Positions 27,088 to 35,994 are shown, counted from the first letter of the stretch. The stretch is DNA of 56,968 nucleotides from Roseibacillus sp. (GCA_022448985.1 JAKVCR010000062.1:1-56968); one strand, 5' to 3'. Translations and numbers: made by a program. Notes: generated by a model not told the origin, from the letters alone.

Positions 27088-28287
27088 TCACTCCTCCATC
27101 AGGAGGCGACAGGCCTGCTCCATGTCCTTGTCGCCACGTCCCGAGAGATTCGCAATTATCAAATCGTCCGACCGTAATTGCGGGGCAACCTTCGCAACAT
27201 GGGCAATGGCGTGTGCACTCTCCAGGGCTGGAATAATCCCCTCAATCTCGCAGAGCTCCTTGAACCCGCTCAGAGCCTCGAAATCGGTAGCGTAGGTATA
27301 TTCAACCCGTCCAAGTTCCTTAAGGAAAGCGTGCTCCGGACCCACCGCTGCGTAGTCCAGCCCAGCACTCACGGAATGGGTGAGTTCGATTTGCCCGTCT
27401 TGATCTGCCAGGAGCCAGGTCTTGGTCCCCTGTAGGATGCCCAGTTTGCCGCCTTGGAAGCGCGCAGCGTGCTTTTCGGGTACAATTCCCTCCCCGCCCG
27501 CTTCCACCCCGACCATACGAACCTCCTCGTCCCCAAGGAAGGGGTGAAAGAGTCCGATTGCGTTGGATCCCCCTCCAACACAGGCAACCAGAAGGTTGGG
27601 CAGCCGCCCTTCCTTGGACAGGATCTGCTCGCGGGCCTCCTGACCTATAACCCGGTGAAAATCTCTCACCATCATGGGAAACGGATGAGATCCAAGGGCC
27701 GAACCGAGAATGTAATGAGTGTTCTCAACGGTAGCGGTCCAATCACGCATTGCCTCGCTCACCGCCTCCTTAAGGGTAGCCTGACCAGCAGTGACGGGAA
27801 CCACCTTGGCTCCGAGCAGTTCCATGCGCTGTACATTGGGCGCCTGCCGCTCCATGTCGACCTGCCCCATATAGACGGTACAGTCGAGCCCAAACCTGGC
27901 GCACACCGTGGCGGTCGCTACCCCATGCTGTCCGGCACCGGTCTCGGCGATAATACGTTTCTTTCCCAGGCGTCTTGCCATGAGCGCCTGTCCGATCGCG
28001 TTGTTAATCTTGTGGGCCCCGGTATGAAGGAGATCCTCCCGCTTGAGATACACCTTCGCCCCGCCCATTGCCTCACTCCACCGTCGAGCATGATAAAGCG
28101 GAGTGGGCCGTCCACAATAGTCCTGCAGGAGAGACTCGAACTCGCTCTGAAATTCCTCGTCGACCCGCGCACGTTCGTACTCCTCCGCCAGTTCCTGTAG
28201 AGGCGCCATCAGGGTCTCGGGCACGAACATACCTCCATATTTCCCAAAGTGACCGGTGGCGTCCGGAACGGATGGGGGCGAGCTCAT
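27088..28287 (-). CDS. trpB: Tryptophan synthase beta chain
   Basis: 399 residues, usual length for TrpB1. The PLP lysine lies in [17 protein letters not shown] and the phosphate-binding loop in [27 protein letters not shown] is intact. It condenses indole and serine to tryptophan with TrpA in the cytoplasm. trpA is not adjacent, so the trp genes are scattered. It starts with ATG. Confidence 0.97.
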   Translation of the reverse strand: MSSPPSVPDATGHFGKYGGMFVPETLMAPLQELAEEYERARVDEEFQSEFESLLQDYCGRPTPLYHARRWSEAMGGAKVYLKREDLLHTGAHKINNAIGQALMARRLGKKRIIAETGAGQHGVATATVCARFGLDCTVYMGQVDMERQAPNVQRMELLGAKVVPVTAGQATLKEAVSEAMRDWTATVENTHYILGSALGSHPFPMMVRDFHRVIGQEAREQILSKEGRLPNLLVACVGGGSNAIGLFHPFLGDEEVRMVGVEAGGEGIVPEKHAARFQGGKLGILQGTKTWLLADQDGQIELTHSVSAGLDYAAVGPEHAFLKELGRVEYTYATDFEALSGFKELCEIEGIIPALESAHAIAHVAKVAPQLRSDDLIIANLSGRGDKDMEQACRLLMEE

Positions 28288-28355
28288 GATTGAAGGGTGC
28301 CGCGGTAGAACAAAAAGTCAAAGGTGGAAACTTCCATGCGAGACCCGGGCTCCGC

Positions 28356-29024
28356 TCAGCTCATGACGGAATCACCCTTCTGCCTCGCCCGGAACTCCTC
28401 AACGAGAATATTGCCATGGAAGTCATCCCCGTTCTCCAGACAGTAGACAGGAACAGTAAGAAACTCGTCTAGGATGCGACGGTTGGTGGTCATCGCTATA
28501 TGATGGTCCTCGGTAAGGTGATTGAGAATCACCCCGAATAGTTCGAGACCTCGATCCCGGATCGCACGTTCCGTCAGAAGAGTATGATTGAGCGCACCCA
28601 GACGGTTGGCGGCCACCAGGAGAACCGGCCAGCCAAGGGCCTCTGCCAGATCAGCAAAGGTCTCCTTCCTCGTCATGGGCACTTCCCACCCCCCCACACC
28701 TTCCATGAGCAAGACTTCATGGCGCTTCGCCAGCGCCTCGGCGTGGGCCCGAATCGCCTCCAGACTCACCGGCTTGCTTTCAAGCTCGGCCGCCACCGCA
28801 GGCGTGACCGGAGCCTGGTACCAGACCGGGTTGAGCGCCTCAATGGGCTCCGCATTCCCCGAGGCCGCCACCAACAATTCAGCATCGCTGCGTTCACCGC
28901 AGCACACCGACTTGTAACCCACCGCGTCCACTCCCGCTTTCCGAAGTGCTCGCACGATCTGGCAGGTGACATAGGTCTTACCAACCCCGGTATCTGTCCC
29001 GGTGACAAGGAAGGTCTCTGGCAT
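28356..29024 (-). CDS. bioD: Dethiobiotin synthetase
   Basis: 222 residues from the ATG at 29024, which places the P-loop (TGTDTGVGKTYVT) at the N-terminus as in the family; the longer frame upstream adds 34 unrelated residues. The second motif is EGVGGWEVPM. The enzyme closes the ureido ring of dethiobiotin from diaminopelargonate, CO2 and ATP. No other bio genes are nearby. Confidence 0.93.
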   Translation of the reverse strand: MPETFLVTGTDTGVGKTYVTCQIVRALRKAGVDAVGYKSVCCGERSDAELLVAASGNAEPIEALNPVWYQAPVTPAVAAELESKPVSLEAIRAHAEALAKRHEVLLMEGVGGWEVPMTRKETFADLAEALGWPVLLVAANRLGALNHTLLTERAIRDRGLELFGVILNHLTEDHHIAMTTNRRILDEFLTVPVYCLENGDDFHGNILVEEFRARQKGDSVMS

Positions 29025-29177
29025 GGCTGAAATGAATGTGTGAGGGTGAAAAAAACAAGGAAATGCCGGAAGCAACTCAGGTTCGATGCGACGCCCTTTT
29101 CTCTTCACGCGCCCCGAGAGGATCACCTGCTCTCTTCAACTGGGTCACCCGAAACGGCGTTGCTCTTCTGGTATCCG

Positions 29178-30038
29178 TTAATCAGAAACCAGAGAGCGAT
29201 CGCCACCAGGAGCGATGCTATCTTGGGTATCCAATTCGTCTGGAACAACCTCTTCAGTATCCTCTTGTTCATCACTGTCGCCTTCGCTGTTGCTCAGGAA
29301 TATTTCTTCCAGTCGATCGCGGAACTCGTCTTCATTCAAGTTCCTCTCAATCTTGCCGTCCACACATATGGAGACAGCACCGGTTTCTTCACTTACCACG
29401 ATGGTCACCGCATCACTCTCTTCGGTAAGGCCGATGGCAGCACGGTGACGCAACCCCATGGAACGATCTCCGATCTCGGTCTGGCTCACCGAGAACACGC
29501 AGGATGCTGCCACGATGCGCTCACCGGAAAGAACCACACCCCCATCATGCAGGGCCGTCTTAGGATGGAATATGGTGAGGGCCAACTCAGGGCTCAGGTA
29601 ACCGTTGATCGCCACCCCTGTTTCAATCTGATCCTTGAGACCGATATTACGTTCAATGGCGAAGAGAGCTCCAAACCGCTTCTTGGAAAGCTGCCACACC
29701 GCATCCGCCAGGCTGCTGAGGAACTCTTCCTGCTGAGTAATATTGAACGACCACAACCGGGAGCTCCCCAGTCGGGCCAGAGCCATCCGCAGTTCGGGCT
29801 GGAATATGATCAGAAGGGCAAGGGCGGCTACAACCGCAACCCGGGTAATGATGAATTGCATCACCTCCAACTGGAGAAGTTGGGAAGCCAGGGTAAGGAC
29901 TACGAAAATCATAGCCAGCCCTACCAGAATACGCGCCCCACGGGTGGCCCGGAAAGTACGATAGAGCTGGTAGATGAAGACCCAGAGAATCAGGATCTCC
30001 ACCGCGCTTCGCCAGTGCTCTTGCAGGAATTCTAACAC
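29178..30038 (-). CDS. cdaA: Diadenylate cyclase CdaA (c-di-AMP synthase)
   Basis: 286 residues from a GTG at 30038 with GAGGT a few bases upstream. The N-terminal ~90 residues hold three membrane segments (ILILWVFIYQLY, ILVGLAMIFVVLTLA, VAVVAALALLIIF), followed by the DAC domain with FQPELRMALARLG, TALHDGGVVL and GLRHRAAIG. The conserved DGA motif is DGG here. The tail (last ~40 residues) is very acidic. It should make c-di-AMP at the membrane. cdaR and glmM are not adjacent. Confidence 0.92.
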   Translation of the reverse strand: MLEFLQEHWRSAVEILILWVFIYQLYRTFRATRGARILVGLAMIFVVLTLASQLLQLEVMQFIITRVAVVAALALLIIFQPELRMALARLGSSRLWSFNITQQEEFLSSLADAVWQLSKKRFGALFAIERNIGLKDQIETGVAINGYLSPELALTIFHPKTALHDGGVVLSGERIVAASCVFSVSQTEIGDRSMGLRHRAAIGLTEESDAVTIVVSEETGAVSICVDGKIERNLNEDEFRDRLEEIFLSNSEGDSDEQEDTEEVVPDELDTQDSIAPGGDRSLVSD

Positions 30039-30125
30039 TACCTCGAGCTGATACTACCGTGAAGCCTTGTTCAGGCAACGGTAATCGGCGGCAAGACGCA
30101 TTTCGCGAACTCAAAAGACACCATT

Positions 30126-30153
30126 TTGCAGCCCGATCAGGGGAAGATATATC
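30126..30153 (+). promoter_or_regulatory. Weak candidate promoter for the FG-GAP gene
   Basis: TTGCAG, 16-bp spacer, TATATC, 70 bases before the ATG at 30223, in the 184-bp gap between the divergent cdaA and FG-GAP genes. Both boxes are imperfect. Confidence 0.28.
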
Positions 30154-30222
30154 GAGTGAGGGCTTCCCCCATCCCTCTTCTCTCGCTAGGGTCATCATCA
30201 TACTGCATACGAAGCCCCGCCC

Positions 30223-31431
30223 ATGAAGATCATCCAACTTTCCGCTACGCTGTCCCTCGGTTTCTGTATCACGTCCGCCTACGCCGCTGAACCCAACTTT
30301 GAAGCCCAGACCGTCGATCCGCAGATCGCCATCGGCTATGGCCTCGCCATCGGGGATGTTGATGGAGATGGAGACCAGGATATCCTTCTCGCCGACAAAC
30401 GCGATTTCTGGTGGTACGAGAATCCATCCTGGAAAAAGCACCTCTTTCATACTTTTCATAAGGGCGAGAAGCGTGGCCAGCTGCGTGATAATGTCTGTAT
30501 TGCAGCACGCGACATAGATGGAGATGGAAAAGTTGAGGTGGCAGTGGGTGGAAACTGGAACCCCGGCAACACCGACAGCGAGGAACAATCGGGCTCCATT
30601 CATTACCTCGGATCCCTCGGCAAGGTGAACCCGGTCCGACTTCCTCACGATCCCACGACCCACCGCATGCGGTGGGTCGACACCGGAGACAAGAATTACG
30701 CCCTCGTGGTCCTGCCCCTGCACGGTCGCGGAAACCGGGGCGGCCAGGGCAAGGGAGTCAATGTCACCGCCTACATACCGCCCGCCGACCCATCCATTGG
30801 GAACTGGAAGACCGCCATTATCAACAATGAGCTCCACAAGACTCACAATTTCGATTCCATGAGCAGCGGATCATCGGACTCTGTGGTGATCGCCGGAGCA
30901 GAAGGAGCCCGGGCGGTCTGGCATACCAAAGGAACGTGGCACTCTTCTGATCTCGCCTTACCGGACATGAACAACGGGGCTGGCGAAATCCGGATCGGCA
31001 AGGCCAATCCTTTCGGAGTCTATGGAAAGCAGGCCCTTTCCCAGAAAAACACCTATGCCTGTATCGAACCTCTCCACGGCAACACGGTAGCAGTTTACGA
31101 GGTTGAGGGGGGAAAGGGGGGAAAGACCGAATGGCAGCGCACAGTCTTGGATGATAGTCTCGCTCAGGGGCATGCCCTAGAATATGCTGACGTCCTTGGA
31201 ACCGGCTCTCTTCAGGTCATCGCGGGCTGGCGTAACCCGAATAAGGAAGGGAAAGTCGGCATCAAACTTTACGCCAGAGCCAAGGAAGGCGAATGGAAGA
31301 CTCACCTTCTCGATGACAACAAGATGGCCTGTGAGGACCTCAAGATTGCCGACCTCAACAAGGACGGAAAACTCGACATCATCGCCTGCGGCCGATCCAC
31401 TCGAAACGTGGTCATCTACTGGAACAAGTAG
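30223..31431 (+). CDS. Secreted FG-GAP / VCBS-type beta-propeller protein
   Basis: 402 residues with a signal peptide ending in SAYAA. Three or more FG-GAP calcium loops are visible: GDVDGDGDQDILLAD near residue 43, RDIDGDGKVEVAVGG near 98 and ADLNKDGKLDIIACG near the C-terminus. WWYEN and VVIYWNK strands frame the ends, as in propeller proteins whose first and last strands close the ring. It is probably periplasmic or extracellular; the ligand is unknown. It sits alone on the plus strand between minus-strand cdaA and folP. Confidence 0.85.
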   Translation: MKIIQLSATLSLGFCITSAYAAEPNFEAQTVDPQIAIGYGLAIGDVDGDGDQDILLADKRDFWWYENPSWKKHLFHTFHKGEKRGQLRDNVCIAARDIDGDGKVEVAVGGNWNPGNTDSEEQSGSIHYLGSLGKVNPVRLPHDPTTHRMRWVDTGDKNYALVVLPLHGRGNRGGQGKGVNVTAYIPPADPSIGNWKTAIINNELHKTHNFDSMSSGSSDSVVIAGAEGARAVWHTKGTWHSSDLALPDMNNGAGEIRIGKANPFGVYGKQALSQKNTYACIEPLHGNTVAVYEVEGGKGGKTEWQRTVLDDSLAQGHALEYADVLGTGSLQVIAGWRNPNKEGKVGIKLYARAKEGEWKTHLLDDNKMACEDLKIADLNKDGKLDIIACGRSTRNVVIYWNK

Positions 31432-31469
31432 TGGTATAGCCATTGCCTGTGCCTGTGCAACGGCAGACC

Positions 31470-32366
31470 TCAGGACGGGACGTTCATTCCCGGCAACCCA
31501 CCTCCTAGCACGGCCTCTGCCATGCGAAGCGCATCAAGGTTGCCCCTCACCGCATGCACTCGGTGAAGGAGCACCCCCTGCAGACGGGCAGCAGCCGTAA
31601 GAGCTACGGTGGGCCATTCCCTGATAGCAGGTGAATCCTCGCCAAGAACCTTGCCAATAAAACTCTTGCGGGAAAGTCCGATAAGAAGAGGTCGATCGCG
31701 CACAACCAGCTGATCAAGATGAGCAAGCAGGGTCAGGTTATGGTCCAAAGTTTTGCCGAATCCGATCCCCGGATCGAAGCACAGGCACTCTGCCTCGATA
31801 CCGGAGGCGGTAAGTGCCTCATGGCGCTCCTCAAAAAAGCCGCGAATCTCCCCTGCCACGTTATCATAATGGGGATTGACCTGCATGGTACGTGGCTGGC
31901 CCTGCATGTGCATGACCACAACACCGCATCCCGATTCACCGCATATATCGATCATGCCTGCATCACCCCGCAAACCGGAAACGTCGTTCACTATATCAGC
32001 TCCAGCTGCCAGGGCTTTTTTCGCTACCTCTGCTTTGCTGGTATCAATCGAGATGGGGCCGTTCCACTCAGCCCTCAGGGCCTCGATAACCGGTATCGTC
32101 CGACGTAATTCCTCGGGGATAGGGACCGGATCGGCCCCGGGGCGAGTCGACTCGCCACCCACGTCGATGATTTCTGCCCCTTCCTCAATCATGACACGCG
32201 CTTGCTCAAGTGCCGGCCCCATGTCGAGGTAGTGACCCCCGTCCGAAAAGGAATCGGGAGTTACATTCAAAATTCCCATGATCATCCCCCGGTCCAACCC
32301 AAGAGTATGGCTGCCAATCTTCCAAGTCACCGTTCTGTCTTGAACCAAGCCCAAATTCCCGGACAT
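31470..32366 (-). CDS. folP: Dihydropteroate synthase
   Basis: 298 residues. All motifs are present: MGILNVTPDSFSDGG, DVGGESTRPGADP, SIDTSKAEVAKKAL and the C-terminal RVHAVRGNLDALRMAEAV. It joins p-aminobenzoate to the pterin diphosphate in folate synthesis. There is an ~25-residue N-terminal lead before the barrel. In several bacteria folP is next to cdaA; here the FG-GAP gene separates them. Confidence 0.97.
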   Translation of the reverse strand: MSGNLGLVQDRTVTWKIGSHTLGLDRGMIMGILNVTPDSFSDGGHYLDMGPALEQARVMIEEGAEIIDVGGESTRPGADPVPIPEELRRTIPVIEALRAEWNGPISIDTSKAEVAKKALAAGADIVNDVSGLRGDAGMIDICGESGCGVVVMHMQGQPRTMQVNPHYDNVAGEIRGFFEERHEALTASGIEAECLCFDPGIGFGKTLDHNLTLLAHLDQLVVRDRPLLIGLSRKSFIGKVLGEDSPAIREWPTVALTAAARLQGVLLHRVHAVRGNLDALRMAEAVLGGGLPGMNVPS

Positions 32367-32472
32367 CGCACCAAAAATTCCTTTTCAACTGGACTTCATT
32401 TCATCTGATGAGGAGCTCTGGATCCCGATTCGCCGTTGTCATTAGAGGGCTTAACAGCTAGTTTCCCTGACC

Positions 32473-33048
32473 ATGCAGAACTCCTACACCCGCAGAACCA
32501 CTGCGCTCATCCTCGCAGTGCTGAGTCTCGGTCTGGCCACCAGTCTGTGCCAGCAGGAGAAGAAAAAGTCCTTCCCCGACAAGTTTCAGGAGAAGTGGGA
32601 AAAAGAGGGGCCCAACGTGCGGATCAAGCGGCACCAGGACGGCTCCCGTACCGTGTTCCGTCGCAGTCCCGACGACCGCACGCTGATAAAGCGCACCTGG
32701 GGAACCAATGGTGCCGTCAAGATGATCGTGGTCTACCGCCTCAACGCCCAAGGCGATCCTCTCGCCTGCAAAATCTACGATGGTCGCGAATCGCTTCTCT
32801 ACAAGGTTTCCTACGGCTACAGCAAGACCAGCGGTCGTCTTCAGGCTGAAAGAATGTTTGATGCCCGGGCGCGACGGACCAATCCCCGAACCGGAGAGGA
32901 AACCCCCATTCGCGTGATGTACTACAACTACGATGCCCAGGGCAACCCCGCCGCCCCCGAGGTCTATACTTTCAAGGAGGGAAAGAAGGCCGAGGACGTT
33001 TTTGGAGCACGTGGAACATTCCCACGCGACAATCCGTTCAAGCCCTGA
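32473..33048 (+). CDS. Secreted protein of unknown function with YD-like strands
   Basis: 191 residues with a signal peptide (ALILAVLSLGLATSLCQ); the Cys after the hydrophobic core could be a lipobox cysteine, but the match is imperfect. The body has three similar strand units: VVYRLNAQGDPLACKIYDG, VSYGYSKTSGRLQAERMFDA and MYYNYDAQGNPAAPEVYTF. They recall YD/RHS repeats in rhythm. No enzyme motif is seen. It is followed after 22 bases by the next gene, so the two are likely co-transcribed. Confidence 0.72.
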   Translation: MQNSYTRRTTALILAVLSLGLATSLCQQEKKKSFPDKFQEKWEKEGPNVRIKRHQDGSRTVFRRSPDDRTLIKRTWGTNGAVKMIVVYRLNAQGDPLACKIYDGRESLLYKVSYGYSKTSGRLQAERMFDARARRTNPRTGEETPIRVMYYNYDAQGNPAAPEVYTFKEGKKAEDVFGARGTFPRDNPFKP

Positions 33049-33070
33049 CGAGATCATCCGGCAAGGAGCC

Positions 33071-34234
33071 ATGAAGGGCGTCGGCACGCTTACCTCCTTG
33101 ATAGTGGCGGCAACGGCCGCGGGTGTGCTGCTGGTGCTGCTTAGCCCCGATCCCAAGGCAGTAGAAACAAAAGATCAGGAGACTGGCCTCAGCACCGAGG
33201 CCTACGTGGAAGACACCCTTGGACTGCAGTTCAAGACTGCTCCCGAGATCCACCGGGTCTCCCAGGAGATATTCCTCGCCAAGATCGATGAAAATCTTGC
33301 CGCCCAGTTTGGGGCCGGAGGCCTGGCCCGGCGTTCGCGCGCCCTCGAGTTGATAGGCTTCCACGAGTTTGGCGGACACTCCATGCGGGATGGACTGATC
33401 GCTCTGCAGTCCATTGGGGTAAGGGGTTGGCTGGATGAACGTGAAGGCCAGCTCCTCATTCCCAATGACTTCAATATAGAGGAGATTGAGGATCGCGTTA
33501 TCCTGCACGGCCTTCTCGCCCGCCTCCTTGTTCATCAGCACAGTCCCCTTGTCATCGGCCGACTGAGCGACGACGAATGGATCGCCCAGTCCGGTCTGCA
33601 CTCCGCCATCGCGGAGTCCATGAAAGCCAAGTTGCGTGATGAATCACGAGAGGCCTTCGAATTACCAACCTCTCTCGTCACTGAACGGGAGGCTCTCCTC
33701 GCCAGCCTGCCCATCTACCTGTCCGCCCTCGGAGAACTCCCACAGGAACGGGGCATTGCCCGCATCTTCTTGGAGACTCGCCTCCGGACAGGATCGCGCA
33801 CCCTTCCAAGTCTCATTGAGGCCCCTCCCCAGAGCACCTTACAATTGCTCGGGGGCGATCCCTCCGCCGTTTCCCCGGTTACTATTCCCGCTCCCTTGGT
33901 GGACCAGGAAACCCAACTGGAAGAGTCGCTGGGCGCCTTCCAGCTCCAAACCCTCATCGAGTGGCTCGAGAGCTACGAGCAGGCCCAGGCTCTCGCTCTG
34001 CTCTGGCGTGGAGACCGCTACCGACTCTTCGCCAATTCAAGCGGCGATCACCTCCTCTGGATCTGCGGATGGGAGACGGAGGCGGCTGCTACCCGGGCGG
34101 CTGAAATCCTATCCCGGCGCCACGACAACCCAAATGCTTCCAAGCGCTTCTTTTCCATGATCGCCAGGGGAAAGACCACCATTCTCATCAACTGTGCCGA
34201 CGACAAGACCCTGAAATCCATCGAGGACCTGTAG
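33071..34234 (+). CDS. Membrane-anchored protein, apparent inactive relative of HExxH proteins
   Basis: 387 residues from the ATG at 33071 (GGAG just before); an earlier ATG at 32933 would overlap the upstream gene by 116 bases and add 46 non-matching residues. An N-terminal membrane segment or signal (TLTSLIVAATAAGVLLVLL) precedes the body. Several landmarks fit an uncharacterised predicted metallopeptidase family with a HELTHALQDQ core: LGLQFKTAPEIHRVS near the start, GWLDEREGQLLIP, then ILHGLLARLLVHQH where the HExxH should be (H146, G147, A150), PPQST at 252-256 and WRGDRY at 312-317. The family assignment is by eye, from memory. If right, metal binding is lost. Confidence 0.7.
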   Translation: MKGVGTLTSLIVAATAAGVLLVLLSPDPKAVETKDQETGLSTEAYVEDTLGLQFKTAPEIHRVSQEIFLAKIDENLAAQFGAGGLARRSRALELIGFHEFGGHSMRDGLIALQSIGVRGWLDEREGQLLIPNDFNIEEIEDRVILHGLLARLLVHQHSPLVIGRLSDDEWIAQSGLHSAIAESMKAKLRDESREAFELPTSLVTEREALLASLPIYLSALGELPQERGIARIFLETRLRTGSRTLPSLIEAPPQSTLQLLGGDPSAVSPVTIPAPLVDQETQLEESLGAFQLQTLIEWLESYEQAQALALLWRGDRYRLFANSSGDHLLWICGWETEAAATRAAEILSRRHDNPNASKRFFSMIARGKTTILINCADDKTLKSIEDL

Positions 34235-34355
34235 TGCTCCGCCCGCATCAACCGGGAGAGTGGATCAAGGAATCCAATGCCTCCCGAGGGCAACTTGTTC
34301 TCTCTGTCTCTCTGCAGTAGACAGCCAAACGGTTTCGCGCATAGCCTCCCCGCAC

Positions 34356-34631
34356 ATGGTCGCCAAGCGAGTCATCTTTTCCGGCAGGGTTCAGGGCGTG
34401 GGCTTCCGTTACACCACCAAGGAGATCGTCACCGGCTTCGACGTGGTTGGTTCCGTAAGAAACCTGCCTGACGGCACAGTGGAATTGAAGATCATGGGCG
34501 AGGCTGACGAAGTGGAGGCTTATCTGGCCGAAATTACCAAAGAGAGCCCAGTCGCGCACTTTATCAAGGAGACGCAGGTCGAGGAGATTCCTCTCCTCGA
34601 AAACGCAGGTGGATTCCGCATCACACGCTGA
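34356..34631 (+). CDS. acyP: Acylphosphatase
   Basis: 91 residues from the ATG at 34356, the usual size; the longer frame adds 32 unrelated residues. The active-site loop GRVQGVGFRYTTKE gives the phosphate-binding Arg, and SVRNLPDGTVE the catalytic Asn. It hydrolyses acyl phosphates in the cytoplasm. It lies 121 bp after the pseudo-peptidase gene; a functional link is not evident. Confidence 0.95.
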   Translation: MVAKRVIFSGRVQGVGFRYTTKEIVTGFDVVGSVRNLPDGTVELKIMGEADEVEAYLAEITKESPVAHFIKETQVEEIPLLENAGGFRITR

Positions 34632-34676
34632 TCTGCCCTCTCTATTACAGCTCCACGCCTTGCCGCTTCGGTTCCG

Positions 34677-35552
34677 CTATTCCTCCTCCACCACGCGATA
34701 GAGTTCCTTGTCGCCGAAGGGTAGGACCGGCCAGGTCGTCTCAGCGCTGACCGCAAAGGTGGAAGACTTCTCCCTCCAGCACAGATCGTTGGCGAGATAC
34801 TGAATGACGTAGAATTTTCCAGGTGTGCTGGCCCACGTCAGCAGCACCTCTTCGAATTCATGATCGTAGGTCACCTTCTTTAAATCGATGGCCTCCACCT
34901 CAACGAGCTGTGTCCGAATCGTGGCAGGATCAATCGTGAAATTTATGAGCTGGCCCGACCCACTCGAAATCGAACCCCTGGCCTCGCTAATACGGGTGAA
35001 ACTCTGCGCCACACATTCCAGATCCGTGGAGTCGAGATAGCCAGGAGGGTCGCCATCGTCCGAATCGTCACGAAATTCCACTCGTAGGCTGGGATTTGCT
35101 CCGAGGATTGCATCACCGGGAAATGAAGGGAAATTTCCTCCATCCTCTCCCGCTACCGTAACCTTGAAGAAGTCCACGGTATCCCCCGCCAACCTCACAT
35201 CCTGAACCTCAATACTGTAGGGCGGACCCTCCGATCCGGAGGCCAGCGTTCCTCGCCACGTATTCCCTCCAATCGTGATCCTCAGATCGATATCAATTGC
35301 ATCATAGTATTCCTCCTGCTGCCAGAAGAGCTGGTCGCTGAGATCAAAAATCTGCCTGAATACATGCCCTTGACTCGCATTATCGTAGCTCAACTCAATG
35401 GAAACTGAGTCATCAACCGACGCAACCTGAAGGAGCTCCGTACCACGAACAAACTCTACCCTGCCGCTCCCGATCCATTTGACCTCGGCAGCACTCCCAC
35501 AAGCAGCCCCCAAGGACAGGATATAAGAAAAAAGAACAATGTTTCGAAACAT
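34677..35552 (-). CDS. Secreted beta-rich protein of unknown function
   Basis: 291 residues with a signal peptide (MFRNIVLFSYILSLGAACGS, cleavage near SAA). The body is acidic and beta-rich. The last ~60 residues (VLLTWASTPGKFYVIQY ... CWREKSSTFAV ... KELYRVVEEE) match a short C-terminal module also seen in the TSP3/LamG and CotH proteins of this window. The middle (DAIDIDLRITIGGNTWRG) I do not recognise. It has its own good promoter with almost no leader. Confidence 0.8.
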   Translation of the reverse strand: MFRNIVLFSYILSLGAACGSAAEVKWIGSGRVEFVRGTELLQVASVDDSVSIELSYDNASQGHVFRQIFDLSDQLFWQQEEYYDAIDIDLRITIGGNTWRGTLASGSEGPPYSIEVQDVRLAGDTVDFFKVTVAGEDGGNFPSFPGDAILGANPSLRVEFRDDSDDGDPPGYLDSTDLECVAQSFTRISEARGSISSGSGQLINFTIDPATIRTQLVEVEAIDLKKVTYDHEFEEVLLTWASTPGKFYVIQYLANDLCWREKSSTFAVSAETTWPVLPFGDKELYRVVEEE

Positions 35553-35565
35553 GGGGCGAGACTAT

Positions 35566-35594
35566 ATAATACCCGATCGAAGCACTCTGCACAA
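35566..35594 (-). promoter_or_regulatory. Sigma70-type promoter for the secreted protein gene at 34677-35552
   Basis: On the minus strand TTGTGC (35589-35594) and TATTAT (35566-35571) are separated by exactly 17 bases. The -10 box ends 13 bases before the ATG at 35552, so the expected transcript start is only about 6-7 bases upstream of the start codon. No Shine-Dalgarno sequence is present (GTCTCGCCCC-ATG), suggesting a nearly leaderless mRNA. Confidence 0.55.
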
Positions 35595-35624
35595 GTCTCT
35601 GCCAGAAATCGCTCCCCACAATTC

Positions 35625-35945
35625 TCAACCACGAGCCGCAGCCTGGACCCACTTGAGGTAGGCCTCGCTCCCGTTAGCCACGGGCAGGGCTAACAGTTCA
35701 GGAACTTCGTAAGGATGACGGACCAGTAATTCCTGCTCCAGCTCGACTAGACGCTCTGCGGTCGTCTTGAAAACCGCCAGGACTTCCGATTCTGTGGAAA
35801 TCTTGCCCTCCCAGCAAAAAATGGACTCCACGGCGGGGATCAGATTCACACAGGCTGCCAGTTGCTTTTCTACCAGGAGTGTGCCAATATGTCGCGCCTG
35901 AGGGAGGTCCGGGAAGGTACACAAAACCACCTGCACATCACTCAT
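35625..35945 (-). CDS. cutA: CutA family protein (CutA1, divalent ion tolerance)
   Basis: 106 residues from the ATG at 35945 (a GTG one codon earlier is possible). Motifs: VLCTFPDLPQARHIGTLLVE, LAACVNLIPAVESIFCWEGK, EVLAVFKTT and HPYEVPELLALPV, all typical. CutA forms trimers; a role in copper tolerance was proposed but the true function is uncertain. It is divergent from the histidine kinase gene, with 49 bp between. Confidence 0.95.
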   Translation of the reverse strand: MSDVQVVLCTFPDLPQARHIGTLLVEKQLAACVNLIPAVESIFCWEGKISTESEVLAVFKTTAERLVELEQELLVRHPYEVPELLALPVANGSEAYLKWVQAAARG

Positions 35946-35994
35946 CACCCTTCAAATATCCAAGAATACGGAACCGACAACTAGGAAAGCGACC

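Noticed and set aside
29622..30846. Open frame on the minus strand across the cdaA promoter region and the FG-GAP gene (29653-30846)
   Set aside because: It overlaps two well-supported genes in other frames and shows no coherent fold.
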